In this document: piece after piece, positions 17,958 through 25,952 of the stretch | Position numbering within the stretch: position 1 is the first letter of the stretch | How the letters are laid out: each line of letters begins with the position of its first letter | From: Synergistaceae bacterium | Lineage (GTDB): Bacteria > Synergistota > Synergistia > Synergistales > Synergistaceae | DNA length: 33,872 nt | Assembly: GCA_031273805.1 (NCBI GenBank) | Contig: JAISRE010000083.1 | Span: forward strand, 1 to 33,872 | Direction of reading: 5' to 3' | Translations under genes and position numbers: made by a program | The notes under the pieces: model-generated | Databases searched by the model: none | What the model saw: only the letters and a program-made list of their open reading frames with translations | Told to the model about the DNA's origin: nothing

Positions 17958-17986
17958 TTGTTTCTCCATATATGATATCATATTAT
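17958..17986 (+). promoter_or_regulatory. Candidate promoter for the secreted-protein gene, with a palindrome in its spacer
   Basis: TTGTTT at 17958-17963 and TATTAT at 17981-17986 are 17 bases apart; the -10 matches five of six consensus positions and the -35 three of six. The 14-base perfect palindrome ATATGATATCATAT (17970-17983) covers the spacer and enters the -10, a usual place for a repressor operator. This is the only long non-coding gap between the divergent genes at 17856 and 18105, so it could also serve the - strand glycan operon. AT-rich sequence yields such palindromes by chance, so confidence is low. Confidence 0.35.
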
Positions 17987-18104
17987 CCGTTTACGGCGCT
18001 TAATGGAAGGCGCTTTTTGGGTTTGCTTTACGGGGTATGGCTTATCGCGTAATTTTTTTGTCAATAAAATAAATAATAGATATTCATCAAGAGGAGATGC
18101 TCTC

Positions 18105-19169
18105 GTGAAATTTCGCTCTATGTTTATTTTAACTAAAATGCTATTGATGGTTTTTGCACCCTGTTTTGCTTTGTTTTTATTTCCTGTACCGGCGCTGGCC
18201 GCCGCGTCAATTTACAATATCGAGGATCCCGATCGATTGTTATATACCATACATTTGCCCATGACAGTTGGAGAACAGGCGACGATTAGATTTCCTGACG
18301 GCAATGTCATCGATGCGGGGAAGGTGCGGGCTGTTCCGATCAAGAGCAGACACCCGAGCTTTACCGCGAGTAAATATGGAATCGGAGGGCAGGTAATAGC
18401 GACGGCTGCGAACGCGCACCACTTTCAGATCTCTGTGGAGGACGGAACCGGACGGACCATGAGTCTGATACCGATGCAGACATTCGCGCCGGCGCCTGGG
18501 TATGGGACGTCGTTTGTTGTGGAGGGGATTGGCGGCTCGGGGTTGTGGGGAAAGTACTCTCCCTTTGTGGGCAGTCCGGTTTATATAATAAACAAGGCTG
18601 GCATGCCCGTTCTCTTCAACAACCTGCAGCTGTTTCAGTTTGCCGGCGCCGTGGAGATACGGGTGTACAAGCCTGAGAGAGAGGCGGAGTATCTGGAGAT
18701 CGAGAACGTCGCCGGAGGGCGCGCATGGTATCACGACTTGTCCGGCGACCATCAGTTTGCCGTGGTGGAGAGCGGAGTCTCAGGAACAGGCCGCTTCGAG
18801 GGCACTCTCTATCAGGGACTGGGGCAGGTCCGGGCCAATCACCCGGGAGTTATATGCATAAGCACCTGTCCGAAGAGGGAGATCGGGGGATTTCAGATAG
18901 TGCCTTTGAGCCACACGTACTCCAAAGAGATGCAGAGGACTCGCAACATGAGCCAATATATCGTTTTACGAGGGGTGGGTTTCGAGGATATTGCGGGAAC
19001 TTCGCCGTTCTTTCGCGGCTCTGTCCGGCCGGGCGACGTGGATGAGCCTGATTCCAAGACCGGCTGGGTGATGTGCAGAATTGGCGGAAAATGGCAGGAG
19101 ATGCCTAATGTATCGGGCCTGACCGAACACACGCTCGATAACATCGAGGCGTTCAGGATTTTTTTATAA
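18105..19169 (+). CDS. Secreted protein of unknown function
   Basis: 354 residues from GTG 18105, chosen because GAGGAGAT (18091-18098) stands six bases before it and because translation then begins with a textbook signal peptide: basic start (MKFRS), long hydrophobic core, and cleavage probably after PALAAA near residue 34. The mature part of about 320 residues is soluble and rich in beta-type sequence, with many Gly and aromatic residues and two closely placed Cys (ICISTCPKRE). I do not recognise a family. It is divergent from the glycan operon, so it could be a surface or periplasmic protein linked to the envelope, but nothing in the sequence proves that. Its GC is intermediate. Confidence 0.75.
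   Translation: MKFRSMFILTKMLLMVFAPCFALFLFPVPALAAASIYNIEDPDRLLYTIHLPMTVGEQATIRFPDGNVIDAGKVRAVPIKSRHPSFTASKYGIGGQVIATAANAHHFQISVEDGTGRTMSLIPMQTFAPAPGYGTSFVVEGIGGSGLWGKYSPFVGSPVYIINKAGMPVLFNNLQLFQFAGAVEIRVYKPEREAEYLEIENVAGGRAWYHDLSGDHQFAVVESGVSGTGRFEGTLYQGLGQVRANHPGVICISTCPKREIGGFQIVPLSHTYSKEMQRTRNMSQYIVLRGVGFEDIAGTSPFFRGSVRPGDVDEPDSKTGWVMCRIGGKWQEMPNVSGLTEHTLDNIEAFRIFL
19125..19165 (+). terminator. Possible intrinsic terminator overlapping the gene end
   Basis: CTCGAT/ATCGAG (19134-19139 with 19143-19148, loop AAC) forms a hairpin, with outer GAAC/GTTC pairs (19125-19128 with 19151-19154) across a small internal loop. Seven T follow at 19159-19165. It lies inside the last codons of the secreted-protein gene. 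The T run is a few bases away from the stem, so this is moderate evidence only. Confidence 0.35.
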
Positions 19170-19201
19170 TATAAATGATATGACTCAAGTTAGCTCATGC
19201 A

Positions 19202-19362
19202 GAGACTCAAGCCGCCGAATGAACGAAGCGAATCGGCGGCCGACAGGATGTCGGACGAGTGGCGAAGTAAGCTTAAAACCGCGTTTTTCGTGCGGTTTTA
19301 AGCGGCATGGACGTACTTCCGCCACGGTCCGATTTGCGTAGTGACTCGGGGGATTGAGTCTC
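19202..19362. ncRNA. Strongly structured intergenic element, possible ncRNA or mobile palindromic repeat
   Basis: Fills most of the gap between the secreted-protein gene and pepF. Nested perfect pairings: closing stem GAGACTCAA (19202-19210) with TTGAGTCTC (19354-19362); stem GCCGCCGA (19211-19218) with TCGGCGGC (19233-19240), directly abutting the first; a long arm of TCGGAC and GTGGCGAAGTA (19251-19256, 19259-19269) with TACTTCCGCCAC (one bulged C) and GTCCGA (19314-19325, 19327-19332); and inside it a perfect 12-base hairpin, GCTTAAAACCGC with GCGGTTTTAAGC (19271-19282, 19292-19303). CGACA/TGTCG (19241-19253) is an alternative short hairpin. I recognise no known riboswitch or RNA class. 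A dispersed palindromic (MITE-like) element is the main alternative. The strand is unknown. Confidence 0.55.
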
Positions 19363-19498
19363 CCACAACATGAGGCAACCTGATAGTCATAATAAATAAT
19401 GCCACGTCAGGCAAAAAATGGGGATAGTATAAATGTATTCAGGTATTTTATTCAACACGGATGATTCATCCTCGGCGAGTTTCTCGCCGGAGGCGCTG

Positions 19499-21316
19499 AT
19501 GAGCGGGGAGATCCCGGCCAGGGCGGACATACCGGATGAGTTCAAATGGCGGTTGTCCGACATCTATGCGACGGATGGCGACTGGGAGAGGGATTTCGCG
19601 CGCGTGAAGTCCGAACTGCCGAAGCTGTCCGCGTTTAAGGGGACGTTGGGAGAGTCTCCAGAGAGCTTGCTAGCGTGCCTTCGTCAGCAAGACGAGATAT
19701 CCATATTGATGGGACGCGTTTACGTCTACGCCAGCATGAAGAGCCACGAGGACACGGCGGACCCGACATACCAGGATATGTCGTCGCGCGCTGCCGCCCT
19801 TATGGTGGAGGTCTCGACTGCGGCCAGCTTTATCACGCCTGAGATTATAGCCATACCGGAGGAGACTTTGCGCGGATTCATGGATCCGCGCAAAACCGGG
19901 TCGCGGTTCGACGATTACAGATTTACGCTTAAGGAGATACTGCGTCAGAAGGAGCATATTTTGTCAGGGGAGCTCGAGGAACTTCTCGCGCGCGCCGGAG
20001 ATATGGCCTCATCTCCTGACAACACGTTCTCGATGCTGACGAACGCGGACATGAAATTTCCGATGATACGCGACGAAGACGGCCGTGAGGTGGAGCTGAC
20101 CGACGAGCGCTACATGAAGTACATAAGCTCATCCTCCCGCACTGTGAGGCAGGCGGCGTTTGACGCCCTTTACGAGACCTACGGAAAGAACAACAACACG
20201 CTCGGCGCCACGTTCAACGGGATGCTCAAGACCGCCCGATTCTTCTCCGAGTCCCGCAAATTTGACTCGGACATCTCCGCCGCGCTGAGCGCGCCGAACA
20301 TTCCTCTTGCCGTTTACGACAATCTCGTCGAGACGGTGGAGGGCAGCCTCTCCAATCTGCACAGATATATGGAGCTCCGCAAAAAAATCCTGCGGCTGGA
20401 TGAGCTTCACATGTACGACATATACAACCCTCTTGTCGCTAATCCGTACAGGGACATCCCATGGGAGACCGCCAAAAAAATGGTGGTTGAGGCGCTGCAG
20501 CCCCTGGGCGAGGAGTACATGGCTCAGTTTGTCATAGGCCTCGAGTCGGGTTGGATAGACGTGTACGCGAACAGGGGCAAGCGCGGCGGCGCGTATTCCT
20601 GGGGATCGTACGGGACGCACCCATACATATTGCTGAACTACAACGGGGAGCTCTCAGACGTCATGACTTTAGCGCACGAGATGGGGCACTCCATGCACTC
20701 GTACTATTCCCGCGCGCACCAGCCCTATCCGACGTCCGACTACACCATATTCTGCGCCGAGGTGGCGTCCACCACAAACGAGGAGCTGATGCTCGATTAT
20801 ATGCTTCGCACGACCGAGGAGCGAGAGAAGAGGATATATCTGTTGAACCAGAGGGTCGAGCGCATAAGGGCGACCGTCTACAGGCAGGTGATGTTCGCGT
20901 CCTTCGAGCGCGACGTACACGCGCGCAATCAGGCGGGGGAGAACACCACCGCCTCCGAGCTGGGCAAAATGTGGCGCGCACTGAACGTCAAATACTTTGG
21001 CCCGGAGATGATTGTGGATGACCTGATAAGCCTGGAGTGGTCCAGGATTCCGCACTTCTATTCGCCATTTTACGTCTACCAGTACGCGACGGGATACTCC
21101 GCCGCTGCGTCGCTGGCTCATCAGATCACGACGCGGGGCAAACTCGCGGAAGTTCCTTACATCAATTTCCTGAAGAGCGGTGGAAGCGACTACTCCATCG
21201 AGCTTTTGCGCGGCGCAGGAGTCGACATGAGCACGCCGCAGCCGATCTTGGACGCGCTGGGACTTTTTGCCCGGACCTTGGACGATATGGAAAATCTGTT
21301 GGCCGATAACAAATAA
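19499..21316 (+). CDS. pepF: Oligoendopeptidase F (M3 family zinc metallopeptidase)
   Basis: 605 residues from ATG 19499, which has GGAGG five bases upstream and gives the usual family N-terminus (IPARADIPDEFKWRLSDIY). An ATG at 19433 in the same frame would add 22 residues and has a poor ribosome site. The HExxH zinc motif is LAHEMGHSMHS at about residue 391, with the third ligand Glu in IFCAEVASTTNEELML, as in M3B peptidases. Members cut short peptides (about 7-17 residues) in the cytoplasm; no signal peptide is seen. The next gene, a small [2Fe-2S] protein, begins 35 bases after the stop and may be co-transcribed. Confidence 0.95.
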   Translation: MSGEIPARADIPDEFKWRLSDIYATDGDWERDFARVKSELPKLSAFKGTLGESPESLLACLRQQDEISILMGRVYVYASMKSHEDTADPTYQDMSSRAAALMVEVSTAASFITPEIIAIPEETLRGFMDPRKTGSRFDDYRFTLKEILRQKEHILSGELEELLARAGDMASSPDNTFSMLTNADMKFPMIRDEDGREVELTDERYMKYISSSSRTVRQAAFDALYETYGKNNNTLGATFNGMLKTARFFSESRKFDSDISAALSAPNIPLAVYDNLVETVEGSLSNLHRYMELRKKILRLDELHMYDIYNPLVANPYRDIPWETAKKMVVEALQPLGEEYMAQFVIGLESGWIDVYANRGKRGGAYSWGSYGTHPYILLNYNGELSDVMTLAHEMGHSMHSYYSRAHQPYPTSDYTIFCAEVASTTNEELMLDYMLRTTEEREKRIYLLNQRVERIRATVYRQVMFASFERDVHARNQAGENTTASELGKMWRALNVKYFGPEMIVDDLISLEWSRIPHFYSPFYVYQYATGYSAAASLAHQITTRGKLAEVPYINFLKSGGSDYSIELLRGAGVDMSTPQPILDALGLFARTLDDMENLLADNK

Positions 21317-21351
21317 TGATCTGAAGCGCTTCATAAAAGGAGGGGGTGAGA

Positions 21352-21597
21352 TTGCACTGGAAGGATGCTCGCGTCGGCGCGGTTATCTGCTATTGCGGGA
21401 ATGTGACCAAGGAGGACATACTTATCGCGATTGCCGCGGGGGCACGGAGCCTCGACGATATCAGAGCCCATACGACCGCCTGCGTCGGCGACCCCAAACA
21501 CACTTTGAACCCATCCGGCAGGTGCTGCTGGGATGAGGTTCAAGAGATGCTGGACTACTACTCACCGGTTGTGGATGCGCTTAAACGAAAAAAATAA
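21352..21597 (+). CDS. BFD-like [2Fe-2S]-binding protein
   Basis: About 81 residues. Start taken as TTG 21352: AAAGGAGG at 21336-21343 is eight bases upstream, while the in-frame GTG at 21346 lies too near it. The pattern CYCGNVTKEDI, then DIRAHTTACVG, then RCC is that of bacterioferritin-associated-ferredoxin-like domains (BFD/Fer2_BFD), with Cys ligands in a CxC plus two later positions. The domain binds one [2Fe-2S] cluster and often acts as an electron-transfer module or partner protein. As a free-standing small protein beside a peptidase its partner is unknown. Confidence 0.8.
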   Translation: MHWKDARVGAVICYCGNVTKEDILIAIAAGARSLDDIRAHTTACVGDPKHTLNPSGRCCWDEVQEMLDYYSPVVDALKRKK

Positions 21598-21623
21598 GAT
21601 ATCACCGGATCGGCGCGTCCGGT
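21588..21623 (-). terminator. Candidate terminator of the glmM end (opposing strand)
   Basis: Between the convergent Fe-S protein and glmM genes, ACCGGA (21604-21609) pairs with TCCGGT (21618-21623) around an eight-base loop. Read on the - strand, it is followed after about nine bases by a T-rich run (TTATTTTTTT) that lies in the last codons of the opposite gene. It is the only terminator-like feature between the two genes. On the + strand the T-run is absent. Confidence 0.4.
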
Positions 21624-21645
21624 AGCGTCCTCATTGTTGATTGTG

Positions 21646-23013
21646 TCACCGTACTAGTTTCAAAATGACCTCCTCTATATCGCGGCTGATCGTTCTCATC
21701 AGCTGTTCGTCACGCGCCTCCACCAGTATGCGTATGAGCGGTTCGGTGCCGGACGGGCGCAGGAATATTCTCCCTGCTCCCGATAATTTTTCGCGCGCGC
21801 GCTCACACGCCTCCTCCAGTGCGGGAGAGGAGAGAACCGTTTCCCTGTCGGTTATTTTTAGGTTTTTCAGCAGCTGCGGGTATCTTGGAAATCTGTCGAC
21901 GAGTGTGTCGATGTCCTCTCCAAGGCTCAGACATGACTTCAAAAACAGGATGCCCGTACATATACCGTCTCCGGTCGATACATAATCCGAGGCTATCACG
22001 TGTCCCGACTGCTCGCCTCCCAGGGAGGCGCCGGTCTCCCGCATCTTCTCCAGAACATATCTGTCTCCGACCGCGCATCTGAAGACCTCTATCCCGTGCT
22101 CGCTCAGCTTCTCCTCCAGCGCCATGTTGCTCATTACAGTTGCTGCCACCCCGCTGCCGAGCGCGCCTGCGCTCTTGAGGTAGCGGCCGATTATCCAGAG
22201 CATTATGTCGCCGTCTATGACCCTGCCAAGGTGATCGCAGAGCAGCACCCTGTCAGTATCGCCGTCGAAGGCCATTCCCAGCCGAGATGAGCTTGTTGCG
22301 ACCGCAGACGCTAGATGTTCCATGTGCATGACCCCGACCCCGTCGTTTATGTTGAGCCCGTTGTACTCGACTCCGCAGTGGAATACGCCGCCCCCCCAGT
22401 ATTCAAACACATGTTCTACCAGGTCGGACGCCGCCCCGTTCGCCGCGTCCACTGCCAGCGGCAGTCCGCACTCTCCTATGGAGGACAGCATTCCCTGAAG
22501 CCACTTGATATATGAACCTGTCCTGTCGCCGGCGTCATGCAGGCTGCCTATGGCGTCCCCCGTAGGGCGGGTTCTTGTACGGATAATGTCCTCCAGATAG
22601 TCCTCTATCGCGGCCTCGTCGTCATCCTTGAGCTTGAATCCCCGAGAGTCGAAAAATTTTATCCCGTTGTACTCCGCCGGGTTGTGTGATGCGCTTATCA
22701 CTGCTCCGGCGTCGAAATCACCCTGACGAAGTACGAAGCTGACGCCCGGTGTGGGAAATATGCCGAGTGTATATACCTCCGCCCCCTCTGACATCATTCC
22801 GGAAAGCAGCGCGCTCTCCAGCATTGCCCCCGAAAGCCTGGTATCCCTGCATGATGCGATTTTAGGGCGCTTGCTCCCCCGATCTTTCAGGAATGACACG
22901 AACGCGCGCCCAAAGGATAGCGCGCTTTCAGGGGTCATTATGCCCTGGTTTGCGATATCTCTGACGCCGTCCGTGCCGAACAAACGCCTCTCTTTCTCCC
23001 CTGCTGCCATAAA
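21646..23013 (-). CDS. glmM: Phosphoglucosamine mutase
   Basis: 455 residues from ATG 23013, with GAGGCGGG upstream; another ATG at 23034 overlaps the ybbR stop as ATGA and would add seven residues. Interconverts glucosamine-6-phosphate and glucosamine-1-phosphate, feeding UDP-GlcNAc for peptidoglycan and for the glycan genes of this window. N-terminal RRLFGTDGVRD; catalytic Ser in ISASHNPAEYNGIKFF (about residue 107); metal-binding FDGDTDR; sugar-binding GGEQSGH; phosphate-binding RPSGTEPLIR near the C-terminus. It follows cdaR, the conserved cdaA-cdaR-glmM arrangement. Confidence 0.97.
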   Translation of the reverse strand, partial: FMAAGEKERRLFGTDGVRDIANQGIMTPESALSFGRAFVSFLKDRGSKRPKIASCRDTRLSGAMLESALLSGMMSEGAEVYTLGIFPTPGVSFVLRQGDFDAGAVISASHNPAEYNGIKFFDSRGFKLKDDDEAAIEDYLEDIIRTRTRPTGDAIGSLHDAGDRTGSYIKWLQGMLSSIGECGLPLAVDAANGAASDLVEHVFEYWGGGVFHCGVEYNGLNINDGVGVMHMEHLASAVATSSSRLGMAFDGDTDRVLLCDHLGRVIDGDIMLWIIGRYLKSAGALGSGVAATVMSNMALEEKLSEHGIEVFRCAVGDRYVLEKMRETGASLGGEQSGHVIASDYVSTGDGICTGILFLKSCLSLGEDIDTLVDRFPRYPQLLKNLKITDRETVLSSPALEEACERAREKLSGAGRIFLRPSGTEPLIRILVEARDEQLMRTISRDIEEVILKLVR

Positions 23014-23030
23014 TAGACCCGCCTCTCGCG

Positions 23031-24236
23031 TCATGGAATGATAACGTTGACCGCAACCTGCTGCGGCTCTATCCGAATAACGTTCATTCCGTCCGCCAAA
23101 TTTCTGACCAGGACCGGGAGAACGATTTGAGACGCAACGACATTTGTGACGTCGACGTACAGCTCCAACGGCGGCTTGTCGACGTTAAAAGGCTCGCTCG
23201 CGATCATCGAGCGCTCGACAGTTATGTTAGCCGTCGGAGGAGAAATGCTCCACCCATTTGTGTTGAGCGTCCCTCTGAGATTGATGCTGACTCCTGTGAA
23301 GGTTTTTGTCTCAACTGCCGTTCGTATTTCGACCCTCACATTTACATGATTCGGGCCTGCGAAAGTTACCCCCTCCGCCGGCAGCTCCAGCGGAATATCC
23401 ACGTTCATGCTCTCGACATGTCCCGCTACATTTATGGTGTTGATCTCCAGCTCTTTGATGTCGCGGAGCGCCTCGCGGCTTCCTCTGATAGTAACGACAT
23501 CAGGGGAGACTGTCACCGCGCCGACTTCGAAGCCCTCTCTGGGAGTCCCGGTCACCTTCACGCTTACGGGGATGTTAACCTCTTGCGTCGATTCTGTAAA
23601 TGACACCTTCACCTTGACAACGGGCGGATCGATAACCACACTTTGCGCAACGCTGCCCTCATTTGCGACGAGGATCACCGGCAGCTCCTTCTCCCCTCTG
23701 AACAGCTCTTTGATAGAGCTTCTGACCTCAGCGCGCCGTATGGCCATGACATCCGCTTCCGGTCCCTTCACCGATATCTCCCCGGGAGAGATATCCACGT
23801 TTCCCATAGTTAGATTCTGAGGCGTTTCGTCCCGTGTGACGAGTGACGGCCGCATCGTTCGCTCTATCATCCTGAAGAGCTCGAAGTCGACCGTTTGCGG
23901 GTTCGAGCTCGCAACCCTCACATTTGCGGGGAGAGGGGAAATCTGGACCGGCAAGCGGTATTTACCAGGTCTCAGGTCCTGAATCCCCACCGAAGCCGTG
24001 ATGGAGTCGCTGTTCATCAGCGCCAGCGCCTCAAAGGTCCCCTCCAGACTGATGTCGACGTTCTTCACGGTGCTGGATATCGAGTATCCGTCCGTTATGT
24101 CCTGATATCTGAGGGGTACCCGCAGATCCTTAGTGATGAACGTGTTTTTGTCCCATGTTACGAAAAACCACAGTATCACGGCGAACACCAGTGACGCGGC
24201 CCGCATGATCCAGCGTGTTCTCTGAGCCTTTTGCAT
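23031..24236 (-). CDS. cdaR: YbbR-domain protein, CdaA regulator
   Basis: 401 residues from ATG 24236 (a GTG at 24248 is the alternative; GCGAGGGTG gives a better-placed ribosome site for the ATG). One N-terminal membrane helix (ASLVFAVILWFFVTW), then a long extracytoplasmic part containing repeated YbbR modules of about 80 residues, of beta-strand character (repeated D/VxVxxxGTFE, VSVKVTGTPREGF, VSINLRGTLN patterns). CdaR binds the membrane diadenylate cyclase CdaA and modulates c-di-AMP synthesis. It is encoded directly between cdaA and glmM, as in Gram-positive bacteria. The GC-rich sequence is uniform. Confidence 0.92.
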   Translation of the reverse strand: MQKAQRTRWIMRAASLVFAVILWFFVTWDKNTFITKDLRVPLRYQDITDGYSISSTVKNVDISLEGTFEALALMNSDSITASVGIQDLRPGKYRLPVQISPLPANVRVASSNPQTVDFELFRMIERTMRPSLVTRDETPQNLTMGNVDISPGEISVKGPEADVMAIRRAEVRSSIKELFRGEKELPVILVANEGSVAQSVVIDPPVVKVKVSFTESTQEVNIPVSVKVTGTPREGFEVGAVTVSPDVVTIRGSREALRDIKELEINTINVAGHVESMNVDIPLELPAEGVTFAGPNHVNVRVEIRTAVETKTFTGVSINLRGTLNTNGWSISPPTANITVERSMIASEPFNVDKPPLELYVDVTNVVASQIVLPVLVRNLADGMNVIRIEPQQVAVNVIIP

Positions 24237-24254
24237 ATTAAAATTCACCCTCGC

Positions 24255-25082
24255 CTATCTGTCCGAACCGGGCCATTGAGACTCGATCTCCTTCCTCAGC
24301 CGCTGCAGTATGCTCAAGTTCTTTTCGTATGGATTGAAATATCTGCGGATAAAGCGCGATACCTGGTCGTCGTTGAGAGGCTTGGAAAGCCTTCCGCGCA
24401 CCGCCAGCGATACGTGCCCGTTCTCCTCTGATACCACCAGCGCCTGAGCGTCGGAGACTTCCGTGACGCCCACTGCGGCCCTGTGTCTGGTCCCGTGCCA
24501 TCTGGAAATATCCGTGTTGTCCGAGAGCGGCAGATAGCACGCGGCGGCGATGATCATCTGCCTGTCCATAATCACGGCGCCGTCGTGCAGAGGGTTGTTG
24601 GGCCAGAATATGGAGAGCAGCAGCTCCTGAGTTATCTCAGCGCGGAGGTGAACGGCAGAATGCCATATCTCCCTGAGGCCGGTGTCCCTCTGGAAGATGA
24701 TGAGTGCGCCTATCCTGTGTTGCTGGAAGTACGCGACCGCCTTAATCAGCGCGTCGGAGTACACCTCCGAGATATCGTTCGTATGACTTCGCCCGGACAG
24801 GAGCCGCCCCCTTCCGAGTTCCTCCAGAAGACGCCTCAGCTCCGGCTGAAACACTATGGGGATGGTTATGATAATCGCGCTGAGAAGGTATCCGAGCAGC
24901 CAGGAGATGACTTTGAGATCGAGGGTTCTGGCGATTGTTCCGAAGACTACTATGACCAACATTCCTCTCACGAGTTGCATTGCCCTCGTGTCCACAAAAA
25001 ACAGCAGCACCCTGTAGGTCAGGAATGCCACGAACAATATATCTATAATATCCTGCCATCTGAAGCTGAGAAATAAGGACAA
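24255..25082 (-). CDS. cdaA: Diadenylate cyclase, membrane-bound (CdaA/DacA)
   Basis: 275 residues from TTG 25082, with GGGGAGG eight bases upstream. Three N-terminal membrane segments (residues about 10-80), then the DAC domain that makes cyclic di-AMP from two ATP. Catalytic DGA in NPLHDGAVIMD (near residue 167) and RHR in GTRHRAAVGVTE (near residue 197) are intact. C-terminal segment is short and basic. c-di-AMP controls potassium and osmotic homeostasis and cell-wall growth. Eighteen bases separate it from cdaR. Confidence 0.96.
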   Translation of the reverse strand: MSLFLSFRWQDIIDILFVAFLTYRVLLFFVDTRAMQLVRGMLVIVVFGTIARTLDLKVISWLLGYLLSAIIITIPIVFQPELRRLLEELGRGRLLSGRSHTNDISEVYSDALIKAVAYFQQHRIGALIIFQRDTGLREIWHSAVHLRAEITQELLLSIFWPNNPLHDGAVIMDRQMIIAAACYLPLSDNTDISRWHGTRHRAAVGVTEVSDAQALVVSEENGHVSLAVRGRLSKPLNDDQVSRFIRRYFNPYEKNLSILQRLRKEIESQWPGSDR

Positions 25083-25097
25083 AAACCTATCCTCCCC

Positions 25098-25943
25098 TTA
25101 AAAGTATCCCCTGAGCTTGCGGAGCAGCGCCAGGTTTCCCTCGTCGCCTATGCCGTCATGCGGTGTTTCGAGTATCATCGGGGTGTCGGCGAACCTGTCG
25201 TCTGAGACCAGCATCCCGAACGGTATTGTGCCGATTTCTCCCTCCCCGATATGCTCGTGCCTGTCGATATTGCTTCCCCGGGCGCCCCTGTTGTCGCTCA
25301 TGTGCCAGCACCCGACTCTATTGAGGCCGATGTGTTTCGCGAGGGACGATACCAGCCTGGCGTATCCTCCCTCGCTGCGAATGTCGACTCCGGCGCCGAA
25401 GACGTGGCAGAGGTCCACGCATATCCCGAGGCGTCTGTCCCAACCCTGATTTTCCAGGACCGACGCTATCTCCTCCACGGAGCTCCCTAGGACTCCTCCT
25501 TGTCCCGCCATCGTCTCCAGCAGGACCGAAACGGTTTTGTCAGAGGTCCTGTCCAGGATTTCATCCAGGGACTCGACAAGACGCATCAATGCGTCATCGC
25601 GGTTGCCGTCCTTCGAAGAGCCCGGATGAATTACCACTGAATCTATTCCAAGCTGATAACACCGCTCTATCTCATGGACCGCCGCGTCGATGCTCATGCG
25701 TCTTGGCGCGCCCTCTCCCGCCATATTTATCAGGTACGACGCGTGAGATACGACCCTGGTGACGGAGCTTCCGAGCAGGGCTCTCCTGAATGCCTCCGAC
25801 TCGGCGTCGGAGAGGTTCTTGCCTCGCCATTGAAGGGGATTGCGGGTGAAAATCTGCATTGCCTCGCAACCCAGACGATCAGCCCTCTCTATCGCGCGAT
25901 ACAGTCCTCCCGCGACGGATATATGAGCGCCCAGCAGGGACAT
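25098..25943 (-). CDS. nfo: Endonuclease IV (AP endonuclease)
   Basis: 281 residues, ATG 25943, the full family length. Cleaves DNA 5' to abasic sites in base excision repair, using three zinc ions. Motifs follow the family order: GAHISVAGGL at the start, MQIFTRNPLQW, LINMAGEG, the Zn-binding VIHPGSSK, ICVDLCHVFGAG (signature 2) and LETPHDGIGDEGN at the end. Cytoplasmic. It sits 9 bases after pyk and 15 before cdaA, within an apparently single transcription unit with the replication genes. Confidence 0.96.
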   Translation of the reverse strand: MSLLGAHISVAGGLYRAIERADRLGCEAMQIFTRNPLQWRGKNLSDAESEAFRRALLGSSVTRVVSHASYLINMAGEGAPRRMSIDAAVHEIERCYQLGIDSVVIHPGSSKDGNRDDALMRLVESLDEILDRTSDKTVSVLLETMAGQGGVLGSSVEEIASVLENQGWDRRLGICVDLCHVFGAGVDIRSEGGYARLVSSLAKHIGLNRVGCWHMSDNRGARGSNIDRHEHIGEGEIGTIPFGMLVSDDRFADTPMILETPHDGIGDEGNLALLRKLRGYF

Positions 25944-25952
25944 CGGTTTGTA

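Noticed and set aside
19202-19362. Known riboswitch, tmRNA, 6S RNA or RNase P RNA
   Set aside because: None of the conserved sequence boxes that I know for these classes were found.
19433-19498. ATG 19433 as the pepF start
   Set aside because: Ribosome site is poor and the extra 22 residues are not typical for the family; ATG 19499 has GGAGG and the expected N-terminus.
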